Shown here: positions 11,501 through 29,377 of the stretch, in pieces | How positions within the stretch are numbered: position 1 is the stretch's first letter | Layout: every line of letters begins with the position of its first letter | Assembly: GCF_027579695.1 (NCBI RefSeq) | Contig: NC_083570.1 | Coordinates: 9,038,793 to 9,102,792 of the forward strand | Direction of reading: 5' to 3' | From: Neoarius graeffei | Taxonomy: Eukaryota; Chordata; Actinopteri; Siluriformes; Ariidae | DNA: 64,000 nucleotides | Position numbers and translations under genes: made by a program | Notes under the pieces: model-generated | The model's input: only the letters and a program-made list of their open reading frames with translations | Told to the model about the DNA's origin: nothing | The model's database searches: none

Positions 11501-11831
11501 CTGGTAAGCAGCTCCACCTGAAATACACTGGCATGATTAGATTACGCTCAAGCTGTCCGAAAAGCCCTGAAACAAGTTTAACACGTTATTTTGTTGAATG
11601 CACTCCAAGGCGAACCTGCGCCATAAGGTAACCCACTCGACGCAGACTGACCTGAGCCACATGAGGAGACACAACACCACGCAGACGTTCCTTCCAAAAG
11701 AAGCCGCCTGCCAGACGAAGAGAGACGGACAGAGTAACGTACCGAGACCTCAAGTCTACCTGGCTGGGCTGAGAGGAGGACCAACCACTCCCATGACCAA
11801 ACTCGATTTAACTCCAGATGTGCATGAATAG
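5578..11831 (+). CDS. cfap206: Cilia- and flagella-associated protein 206, C-terminal eight coding exons
   Basis: CFAP206 is an axonemal protein needed for radial-spoke/ciliary assembly. Exons inferred from frame and splice signals: 5578-5736, 8794-8999, 9171-about 9317, 9401-9599, 9821-9959, 10852-11045, 11360-11503 and 11610-11831 (stop TAG). Together they encode about 470 residues; the family is about 620, so the N-terminal part must lie upstream of the window. Recognisable family segments are ELTMIVTGIRLFNKDSGKGG, ALYNVRQHEAFLKIIL, LQDEMVLLNML, GNPNIGILKHREKYY, RSYEWNEWELRRKAIKL and VTHSTQTDLSHMRR. Exon phases agree across every junction except inside the fifth exon, where the frame must shift by a 2-bp loss near 9913-9920. 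The third exon's donor is ambiguous: GTACAG at 9318 keeps phase, while the stronger GTAAGT at 9323 does not. A pogo-like element occupies the first intron shown and a Tc1 fragment the fifth. Confidence 0.88.
5800..6340. repeat. Interspersed repeat in cfap206 intron
   Basis: The stretch contains the motif CAGCAGCTCTGACAGT and a TTCAGGACAGAAGAGTTTA segment that recur in related form near 12060-12340, 22040-22110, 26220-26350 and 35060-35220. That distribution suggests a dispersed non-autonomous element (MITE-like). No protein is recognisable. Confidence 0.45.
6341..6905. other. Intronic sequence, nothing assigned
   Basis: A moderately GC-balanced stretch with a short open frame at 6603-6821 that I do not recognise. 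No splice-compatible cfap206 exon was found here. Confidence 0.3.
6906..8536 (+). mobile_element. Pogo-like (Tc1/mariner superfamily) element, internally deleted
   Basis: Terminal inverted repeats GGGGAGAGTGGGGTAAGATG (6906 onward) and its slightly diverged complement (ending 8536) are flanked by TA on both sides (6904-6905 and 8537-8538), the target duplication of this superfamily. The motif GGGGTAAGWTGAGCCA recurs in direct and inverted copies near 6939, 7275, 7303, 8290 and 8337, giving complex subterminal repeats. It lies wholly within a cfap206 intron. An ORF with a psq-type HTH is present, but the catalytic DDE core is missing. Confidence 0.8.
7504..7947 (+). pseudogene. HTH-psq transposase N-terminus fused to C-terminal tail
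   Basis: From MPHSYKRKTDRAAQS the first 50 residues form a pipsqueak/CENP-B-type helix-turn-helix (VRKGRPIRAVARDMHLDRMT). After about residue 60 the sequence jumps to a basic tail ending VFPCNLNAWNIE. At about 147 residues it is far shorter than a pogo-family transposase, and no DDE/DDD motif is visible, so the core was deleted in frame. It might still make a DNA-binding peptide that recognises the element's own ends, but expression is unknown. A start at 7501 is equally possible. Confidence 0.7.
9821..9959 (+). pseudogene. cfap206: cfap206 exon with apparent 2-bp frameshift
   Basis: The exon opens in frame as EERLDPEEMKSSEWILPE through FLQYRG, then would read WIHSCREERP. In the +2 frame the same bases give CGYTLVEKNGLLLPG, which is the expected CFAP206 segment and which joins in phase to the next exon (NPNIGILKH). 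The switch falls on a GGGGTGTGTGG run, where loss of one GT unit from a longer GT stretch explains it exactly. Either the allele is broken or the assembly has a short-repeat indel. The intact phase of all other exons argues for a recent event or an error rather than an old pseudogene. Confidence 0.75.
10215..10756 (+). mobile_element. Truncated Tc1-like element B (CCAAAAAAGTTGGGAC family)
   Basis: The right end is the TIR ACAACCCTAATTCCAAAAAA read in complement, at 10730-10756. Interior sequence matches, in opposite orientation, the fragment at 35241-35820, including a decayed VLNWPA/SPDLSP-type transposase C-terminus. The left end is lost around 10215. It lies in a cfap206 intron. Confidence 0.7.
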
Positions 11832-13239
11832 TTAATTTGTTTGTTTGTTAGTTAGACCTAGTATTGAATGTTTGTATTGAATTGTTGCATTCTGGTTTCT
11901 GATTGGCCAGAAAATACTGATTAATTTTCTCTGAAAGTTTTGCAGGCGTATATTAATGCACTCATTCGAATTTATGGTTTTCATCATACCAGCTCGTTCC
12001 CAGGGATTTCTACGATGGACGCTAGACATAAACCGATTTTAAAAATCATTTAAATGGTGATGTTTTCGTAACTGAAGGGAGATGTTCATTTAGCATTTCT
12101 GGAAGGAGTCTCCAGTGTAACAGTCAGAGGTAAAGTTTTGTGACACCTTCAGGACAGAGGAGTTTATGCTTCGCAGTTTCTTGGTTACAACATGATTTTT
12201 TTTTTTGTCTTATTAACTTTAAGAGAAGGATAATAGGCAGGCTGGTGAGGGAATGACTGTTAATGTAACTATAAATGGATAAAAAAAACTATGATGTGAA
12301 ATTTGTAATTGTTGGCAAATTGCTGTGGTAAAAGAGGAATTGTGGGAGATGCTACTTTGGTACCGAATGTCAGTCAAAGCAGCGCGCACACAATTATGAA
12401 AATGATCTTATTGGCTCTAATAATATTAAATATTATTATACATACAGGACACTTTTTCAATGGAATAAAAATATGTGTTCTATTCCCTTCTAGTGGGTTT
12501 CATTCATTCGGTTTGGTAGCATGCAATATTGTTAGCGTATCGCTTATCCTACGTGTATTACGTCACTCTACCCACTGGAGAATGAGCGTTGAATATGATT
12601 TACGATATTGCATGGTTGTCAAGGCAACATGACGTCACACGTCGGAGACGTAAAACTTCCACGTGAGCGAGCGAGCAACTGTGACAATTTGTGAACAAAC
12701 ATAGCTTCTACGATTGCTTTGTTAAATACAGAAGATTTTGAGAGAATTTTGAAAGAGAAAGACACGTTGAACACCCGGAAGGAATGTATAATAATGATAA
12801 TAATAATAATAACATTGACTGGCTTTTTTTGTGGTCTATCAGATATATTCCATTCAGCTACTCGTCTTTGACTCATTCATTATCATGCTAGCTGAATGGA
12901 ATATATCTGATATACCACTCAACGCCAGACAATATTATTTAATTATCCTGAGGAATAACACAGCAGACTGTGAGGTTACACAAAAATAATCCACACCAGC
13001 ATGGATTTACCACTTTACCATCTTTGATTTATTAAAAAGTAGCAGGTGTATAAAATGAGATTGAAGCTTCTGCGCACACACACACACACTGTCACACAGC
13101 CACACCCCTTTGACAGTCTGCACTCCTACTCTTTTTAAAGCTCCACCCACTCTGGCTCTGTGATATCGTATCTCACAGTGCAGCAGGACGCTCATTTCAA
13201 AGCACACAATTCCGATCTCTACTGTATGTGTCGCTCTCT
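11832..13239. other. Intergenic region between cfap206 and finTRIM A
   Basis: Contains diverged dispersed-repeat sequence (11840-12340), an (ATA)n-rich run near 12788-12812, a 24-bp-arm palindrome at 12837-12912, and a (CA)n tract near 13077-13090. No gene was identified. Confidence 0.5.
12837..12912. repeat. Palindromic MITE-like terminus with 24-bp perfect arms
   Basis: The left arm (12837-12860) and right arm (12889-12912) are perfect inverted copies around a 28-bp loop, with core TTCCATTCAGCTA. Such a hairpin could be the fused ends of a MITE or a strong secondary structure. Confidence 0.75.
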
Positions 13240-13245
13240 GGAAAA

Positions 13246-21974
<8,729 letters not shown>

Positions 21975-22126
21975 TGGATCATTAATTTATAGTATCCTGT
22001 ACTGAGTGCTGCAGAGTTCTGGTCTGAAGGTGATTAATTCCCTATAACAGCAGCTCTGACAGTAGTGCAGCTGCAAATCATTAGTGTTTCTATAGTAACA
22101 GCTCGTGTGTGTTTCTCACAAGCATT
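21975..22126. other. finTRIM A 3' flank with dispersed repeat
   Basis: Contains the CAGCAGCTCTGACAGT motif of the dispersed repeat seen at 5800 and 26290. No AATAAA was found close to the stop codon. Confidence 0.4.
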
Positions 22127-23165
22127 TCACCTAAAATACTCTCTTACTGCCACTCGACATGAACATGGTGCTCTCTGAAAGACTATACAGGCATCTGCCC
22201 AGGAGGTTGTGCCAGTTTTAAGGCTTGAGCAGTTTTTCGTCTCGTGTCTCTCATCCTTTGATTTCCGTCGATTGGATTCAAAGGTCTCAACTCCATTGCA
22301 GACCACACGCCTCCAGAGCAGTCCATCAGTTGATGCTGTAGCCCAATCAATAATCCCACACTCTTTAAAAGTTCTTTTTAGGGCATCCTTGTATCTCTTC
22401 TTAGGAGCACCAATGCTTCTCATTCCTGTGGGTCGCTGACTGTAGAAAAGCTGTTTTGGAAGTTGTTTTGCATCCATTTTAACAACATGTCCATACCACC
22501 TCAGCCTATTTTGCTGAAGCATAGCCTCAATGCTTGTTAAGGAGGCTCTATCAAGAATTGCAGCATTGGTAACACAATCATACCATTGGGCGTTCATGAT
22601 GGATCGTACCGTAGGCATCTTCAGTGAAATTTCTCAAGTTGTTTTACTTGATATTGGTACGTAGTCCATGTTTTTGACCCATACAGGAGCATTGGTATTA
22701 TAGTGGCATTATGGACTCTTATTTTAGTTTTCAACTCAAGTTCGTGATGATCAAAATCATGCTTACGTAGCTTGCCAAAAGCTGTTGCTCCAGCACTGAT
22801 GTTGTTATTAATTTCATGGTCAAGGGAAATATCACCTGACACATAGCTGATGAGATATTTAAAGTGTGAGACTACCTTAAGAACAGTTCCAGCCACAGAA
22901 ATTTCAGGTTGGGTGGTGATTGGGATGGAGGTGTCAGAGGCAGGTCGACACACAACCTCTGTTTTAGTGCAGTTCAGTGATAGCCTGAATCTTTTGTAGG
23001 CTTCTGCAAAGGCATCTGTGATTCTCTGCAAGCCAGCTTCTGAGTATGAACAGAGCGCAGCATCATCAGCATACTGAAGTTCCACAACTGAGGCTGTAGA
23101 CACCTTACTTTTAGCTTGCAAATGATGTAGGTTGTACCATTGTATTGATAAACTATCTGTATTCC

Positions 23166-23965
23166 ATGATAAGAAGAAGAAGAACAACAACTTTATTCAT
23201 CACATGTACACTTGTGAAATTCCTCTCTGCATTTAACCCATCTGAAGTAGTGAACGCACACGTGAGCAATGAGCACAAACACGTACTCAGAGCAGTGGGC
23301 AGCTGTGCTACAGCAGCCAGGGAGCAGTTAGGGGTTAGGTGCCTCGCTCAAGAGCACCTCAGCCTAAGGGCACCCCATGTTAATCTAACGACATGCCTTT
23401 GGGCTCTGGTGGAAACCAGAGCACCTGGAGGAAACCCACGCAGACTCCACACAGAAAGGCCCCCGTCAGCCGCTGGGCTCAAACCCAGAACCTTCTTGCT
23501 GTGAGGCGACAGTCAAGTCAAGTCAAGTTTATTTGTATAGCGCTTTTAACAAACATTGTCGCAAAGCAGCTTTACAGAATTTGAACGACTTAAAACATGA
23601 GCTAATTGTATCCCTAATCTATCCCCAATGAGCACGCCTGTGGCGACGGTGGCAAGGAAAAACTCCCTCAGACTACATGAGGAAGAAACCTCGAGAGGAA
23701 CCAGACTCAAAAGGGAACCCATCCTCATTTGGGCAACAACAGACAGCATGACTATAATATTAACAGTTTTAACATGAGGACAGTTTCGTTGATGTTATAA
23801 TTCTTCATTGATGGAAACTTGAGTGCAAAACTGTTCATGATAACTGCAGTCCTAAAGTTAGCAAGTCAACTTTAGTCCTCAGCCATAAAAGCATTACTGT
23901 AAGAGTCCAGAGCATCCTCCAGGTATAAGTCCAGTAACAGTGCTAACCACTACACCACCGTGCTG
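23166..23965 (-). mobile_element. SINE inserted in LINE, itself split by an L2 3' end
   Basis: The outer parts 23166-23512 and 23938-23965 form one inverted tRNA-derived SINE (AACCCAGAACC B-box side and GTGCTAACCACTACACCACC A-box side), here with an unusual long tail from 23180. It is broken within the head by the L2 fragment. Short GATAA repeats on both outer edges may be its target duplication. Confidence 0.7.
23513..23937 (-). mobile_element. L2-type LINE 3' end
   Basis: Starts with the (TCAAG)n terminus and AAGTTTATTTGTATAGCGCT, then the shared GACTCAAAAGGGAACCCATC segment. It is 5'-truncated, as usual for LINE insertions, and flanked by ACAG on both sides. Confidence 0.82.
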
Positions 23966-24200
23966 CCCAGATAATGCAGATTTGGCTTGGCTACATGCAG
24001 GACAGCACCTGTGAAGAGAGCAAACAATGCAGTGGCTACACAGCTTTGTATTACACTAACTTTCACAGGAAAAGGTTCCAGTTCTTCATCTTCACAGAGA
24101 ACAGAAACAGTCATCCCCTCATGGAGAAGACGAATCATTGTGATCAGTTTACTGGGCACCAGGAATTCTCCAAAGAACCTCTCTATTCACTGAGAGCAAG

Positions 24201-25189
24201 AGATACTAAGAAATACTGAAGAACGTAGAACTCCAGCATCATGAAGCTGAGAAATTTACTGGACTTATTTTTTATTTTTTATTTTTAACGAGACTAAAAA
24301 GCTGCTGTTCCATTAAACCCAGTTACAGTATGACACACACAGCAGGGACCGAATAAACCATTCATCTCATCATGAATCAATATTATTGATTATATTTATG
24401 ATAAGACAAGTTTTCAGTCTGTTCTGATGTGAGTTCAGCAAAAATATTGAAAATGGTTAATTTCTTGCAGCGTCACGTGTCCATGAGCGTCCTCTAGTGG
24501 TCAGAAATGATAAGACAAGTTTAAATTGCAGTCATTTAAATTTAATGAATAAATCACTCAATTTTTCATTTTCTGAAAATTTATAAAGAAATAAATGGCT
24601 AAAGTGAGATAAAGGAATTCTTTAAAGTAAACTTGATTTTATTGTCACCTACACATGAATGTTAAATGGTAAATGTGGCCAGAGATCGATTTCTGTACTT
24701 CAATAGAAAGTATCATGTATGTCATTTATGTTCTTTTCCCATTTTGTCCTTTCTTTCTGTCCATGAAGTGTATGCGGTGAAATCACATTTTAAAATCAGA
24801 ACTCCAGATAGAATTCTATAATATGCGAATACAATCGAGTTGTTATTTGGAGGCTCAGTTTTACAGAGTAGCACCACATCACTGAAACACAATAAAACAA
24901 ACAAACAAAAAAAAAAACCCAGCAGCCTTTCAACATCAATTCTGTATCTTCACTAAAAGACACACAAGAGGATTTACAGCAGGACCGTGTCTTACTACAA
25001 GCACTAAAAACTACCACATTGTGTTCATTAAGGATGGAAATAAAGCAGAAATATTTCACTGTCATCTGCACTTCAGTGTCATTTGTTCTGCTGAAATATT
25101 TTCCTCATTCTGTCAGTTTGGAATTTAGTGAGGAGTGAAAATGAATCGAAAAAAATGACTCTTTATTCCCACAAGGGGAGTCAAAACCT
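24201..25189. other. Intergenic, nothing assigned
   Basis: AT-rich sequence with short homopolymers (T-rich near 24270, A-rich near 24905). The motif GCGTCCTCTAGTGGTCAGAAA near 24488 resembles ends of small dispersed repeats. No gene was found. Confidence 0.35.
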
Positions 25190-25747
25190 GATTTGATTTA
25201 TTTTGCATTGTTTATTGCTAATAGAAGTCCCACTTTCTCATGAACAGATTGTTGAGATGGAAATGAAGTTGGTAGATGAATATGTTTGAGATCAGAGATC
25301 CTGAGTCGCCTCAATCAGTCATTAGACGTGTCTTTGAGAAGTAGGAGAACACTGGAGAACCAGGAGGAAACCCACACTGACACGGGTCATTTTACCTTTG
25401 GGTCATTTTAACATTGTTAACAGACTGAAATGAATCTCCTGAAAGGCAGAAGAAAGAAATCTGCGTGTAGTGTTTACACAAGACTTTATCTAATCTCAGT
25501 CAGTGCAGGGTTCAAACCCCATCCACTAGAAATATCATTAAAATCAAAGGGAAAGGCAGAGACGAGGCGAGATCATCAACAGGAGATCTATCCAGAATAA
25601 ACACGGCTCACAACCAAGGAGATTTAGTAACACACTGGAAGGGTTCACAGTTACTGTAGGATCTATGTGCATTTTATAACAACAGACAGGAAATGAGTGG
25701 AGGAAGTGAAGTTATTCAAAATGTGTGTAAAGGCGCCCTCTGGTGGT
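25190..25747. repeat. finTRIM B 3' flank, copy 1 of direct segmental duplication
   Basis: Nearly identical to 32440-32895, for example at TGAACAGATTGTTGAGATGG and AATGAATCTCCTGAAAGGCA. The second part of the same duplication is 26690-26870 versus 34460-34650. Both pairs are in the same orientation, so the locus was tandemly duplicated. Confidence 0.88.
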
Positions 25748-25760
25748 CTGGAGGAGAAAT

Positions 25761-26127
25761 CTCATCTCATTATCTCTAGCCGCTTTATCCTGTTCTACAG
25801 GGTTGCAGGCAAGCTGGAGCCTATCCCAGCTGACTACGGGCGAAAGGCGGGGTACACCCTGGACAAGTCGCCAGGTCATCACAGGGCTGACACATAGACA
25901 CAGACAACCATTCACACTCACATCTACGGTCAATTTAGAGTCACCAGTTAACCTAACCTGCATGTCTTTGGACTGTGGGGGAAACTGGAGCACCTGGAGG
26001 AAACCCACGCGGACACGGGGAGAACATGCAAACTCCACACAGAAAGGCGCTCGCCGGCCACGGGGCTCGAACCCAGACCTTCTTGCTGTGAGGCGACAGC
26101 GCTAACCACTACACCACCGTGCCGCCC
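25761..26127 (-). mobile_element. tRNA-derived SINE (family S) with 13-bp target duplication
   Basis: Inverted, full-length copy. The tail (complement of GATAATGAGATGAGAT) is at the left, and the tRNA-like head (complement of GTGTAGTGGTTAGCGCTG) at the right. It is flanked by CTGGAGGAGAAAT at 25748-25760 and 26128-26140. It is absent from the duplicated copy near 32.9 kb, so it inserted after the duplication or was never copied. Confidence 0.92.
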
Positions 26128-26140
26128 CTGGAGGAGAAAT

Positions 26141-27036
26141 GTCCAGGTTAAATATTAGTGTTCATCCACGTTTCTTTTATTTTTATTTGTGAACACACAG
26201 GTCGAAAATAATTTCACGTCAATGAGCTGTTACTATAGAAACAAGAACATAATCGTGCAAGCCCATTAATATAAACCTGCACTACTGTCAGAGCTGCTGT
26301 TATAGAAAAATAATCAACAACTTCTGACCAATCAGAATAGTCAACTGGAACAGAATTTTTTTTTTTGTTTGTTTTATTTGATTGAAAATTAAAAGGATTT
26401 TTAAAAAATGTTTTTCCAACAATCATGTTGAGAATCTAAATCAGGAGTCAGACCACAGACAGATCCAGTTCACAGAGACAGATTTATCATCATTATTCAC
26501 ACACACAATACATGACAACATTAAAAGAGATGTTTTTTGGAGGAAAAAGTCAGTTGTAGGTTTACAGTGATTTTCACAAACACATATTTAAGACACTGTA
26601 GTTATTTCCCACAGATTAAATAATCTAAAAATATCCATCCAAAGTGGAGAAAAAACCCGTTGCGTATCAATACAGCGGCCTGGTGACATCCTGACCTCAG
26701 TATTAAAAGCTTCTGTCTGAAAATGAGTTCAGCACAGAAACTCCATCACTGGGGGAAACTTTATTCTCCTGTGCTCTTATCTTTTATTCTGCAAAGCTTT
26801 GACTGTAATATTTGGATAAAAATCCCAAACTCACAGATAAACCTGGATTTATAAGGTTCTATCTGCAGGCCAATCATCATCCAGGCTGAATATGGGATGA
26901 ACACGACATCGGCATATTTTATAATCTAAATATTAAAATGAGTGTTTTTGTGCAGCTGGATTGTGTTCTAGTGAAACAGACGACTGAGCAACAACGTGGC
27001 AACGTGCAGGAATTTTACAGAAAACACTACACACTT
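26141..27036. other. finTRIM B downstream region
   Basis: Contains the dispersed repeat (26220-26350) and the second block of the segmental duplication (26690-26870). A TTTATT at about 26760 is a possible polyadenylation signal for finTRIM B on the minus strand, about 270 bp past its stop. Confidence 0.45.
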
Positions 27037-28160
27037 TTATTCTGGATCACACAATCTCACTGTAGAACCAGGAGACCAGAACCAGAACCCAAACCCAGCG
27101 TATAGAGTCTGAGTGAATGTGGTGTGGACTCTGTGGAGGAGCTTCATCGTGTCAGAGACGCTGTAGAAGGACAGAGTTCCTGCACTGTGATCCACATACA
27201 CTCCTATTCTGGAGGGTGATGGAACTCTGAGATCAGTCTCAATGTTGTTGTGCCGGAAAGAGAGAGAAGAAGAAGAAGAACACCGCAGACTCCAGGACTG
27301 ATTGTTGCATCCAAACCGACACTCATTACCCCGTCCTTTCCTGCTGATGTCTTTATATGAGACTGATATGGACACAGCATCACTGCTCCACTCCACCTCC
27401 CAGTAACAGCGTCCACACACACTCTCCTTACACAACACCTGAAGCCACCAGGAATCAAATCTCTCTGGATGATCAGAGTAACGCTGCGCTCTCTCACTCC
27501 ATCTCACCGCTCTGTTCTTCTCAGACAGAATGAGGCGACGATGTGCCGTGTTGGGATCCAGAGTCAGATAACAGAAATCTAAAATAAAAGAGAAAAACAA
27601 ACTGAACAATGTGAACATGAATATCCGCGCTGGGGGCGTGGTCACGAAAACAGCAGTTCGGTTGCAGCGAAAACTTTTCTCTGTAGAACCCTGTCACTCC
27701 CCCCTCCCCCCACTCTGGGCTCAAGAACACAGCAAAAGGGCAATAATATAACAACAGCCAATCAGAATCCAGATACGACAACCAATCAGAATTCAGATAC
27801 AACAACCAATCAGAATTCAGATACATTCAGTTGCCAAGTAAAATTGTAACCTGTCAAAGTTCTCGAGCCCTCGTGCTGTTTTACCGTTAGATCAATCACA
27901 TATCAGCTTAAACTAGCATTCTAAACCTAGTTAAAGATCCCACAGAAGAGAGCGACTCCCCCTGCCAGCCTCATGGAACTGAACAAGTTGACTTAATTAA
28001 AAAGTTGACTGTTCTATGAAAGGGTGTATTTTCATGATCATTATTATTTTACTAGTGGCATAAAATTGTCTTGAAAAGACGTCAACAATAATATCGTTTA
28101 TCACAATAATTTCTGAGACAATATATCGTCCAACAAAATTTGTTATCGTGACAGGCCCAG

Positions 28161-28197
<37 letters not shown>

Positions 28198-29325
28198 CGA
28201 TGTACATTTCAGAAACTCTTCTCTGCTCTGTGGTTCTGGTCCTGAAATGATCTGAACTGCTGCAGCTGTGGAGAGAAAAATGGAAACATGAGTTTGTGTA
28301 AAAGATGGAAAGAGTTTAAAGTGATCCAGTCAGTTTATTCATTTTAAATCAGTGTTTTAGTTCAAAGTGTCGGGTGAATAAAGTGCCTGCAGAAAAGAAA
28401 GCAGGAGCATCGCTAAGAAATAACACATCACTGTGTTTCTCCAGCAGGAACAGCTCCTCTTACCATGTGGAGGGATTTTGTTGAATTCCTCCTCACAGAA
28501 TTCCTCGAGTCTCTTTTTCAGATCTGAGAGAGAATTCCTCACTCCATCATATGAGAGATGTTGATGGACAGTGACGCTGGATGTGTGAAAATCTGGTCTG
28601 TGAAATGGAGGAGACTGACGTCCAGAAGCTAAAACCTACAGAAAGCAAATGAAATGTAAAACCCACTTGTGATGTCAGACAGGGACATTTATTGTTCCCT
28701 TAATGAGAGGTGTTTTAGAGAGTGTGTGAGGAACAGCTGGCTCTGTAGATCAGACAGTGAGTGTTACCTGGAGGAAATGGATGTGATCGTGTGTGTGTGA
28801 AAGCTGCTCCAGCTCAGTGACTCTCCTCTGAAGATCAGCAATCTCCTGCTCCAGTTGCTCCAGGAGTCGTTCAGCTCGACTCAGTTCAGCCTTCTCCTGA
28901 TCTCTGATCAGCTCCGTCACCTCCCAGCGCTTTTTCTCCATGGAGCTGATCAGCTCAGTAAAGATCCTCTCACTGTCCTCCACTGCTGTCTGTGCACTGA
29001 GCTGTTAGGACACACACACACACACACACACACACCTGGGACTGTAAATGACTCGTTGTCCACGTTGTGTGTGTTTCTAGGAGCAGCTCTGTCTCTGCTC
29101 ACTGCTCACCTTTATAGTGTTCACAGCCTGTTTCAGCTCCTGCACCTTCTTCTGCTTCTCCTGGATTCTCTGCTGGGATTTCATCTGCTCCTCCTTTAAC
29201 TCACTCTGAGGACAAATAAAATACATTCAGCTTTTTATACAGTACGAGCGAACTGGTTCCATATTAATGTCAGTTCAAAGTACATTCATGTTTCGCTCTG
29301 AAGGTTATGTACTCTGTGTGTGTGG

Positions 29326-29377
<52 letters not shown>

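Larger units (their letters stand above)
22127..24200 (-). mobile_element. Endonuclease/RT-type LINE fragment, split by nested insertions
   Basis: On the minus strand an N-proximal RT piece (MIRLLHEGMTVSVLCEDEE, 23950-24159) is followed, after a foreign block at about 23166-23965, by LQYADDAALCSYSE (RT catalytic YADD), then MLLYGSKTWTTY, LRWYGHVVKMD and KRYKDALKRTFKECGI. This order is that of I/Nimb-like non-LTR elements common in fish and invertebrates. A frameshift separates the two open pieces at about 22620. The element is 5'-truncated and dead. Confidence 0.82.
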
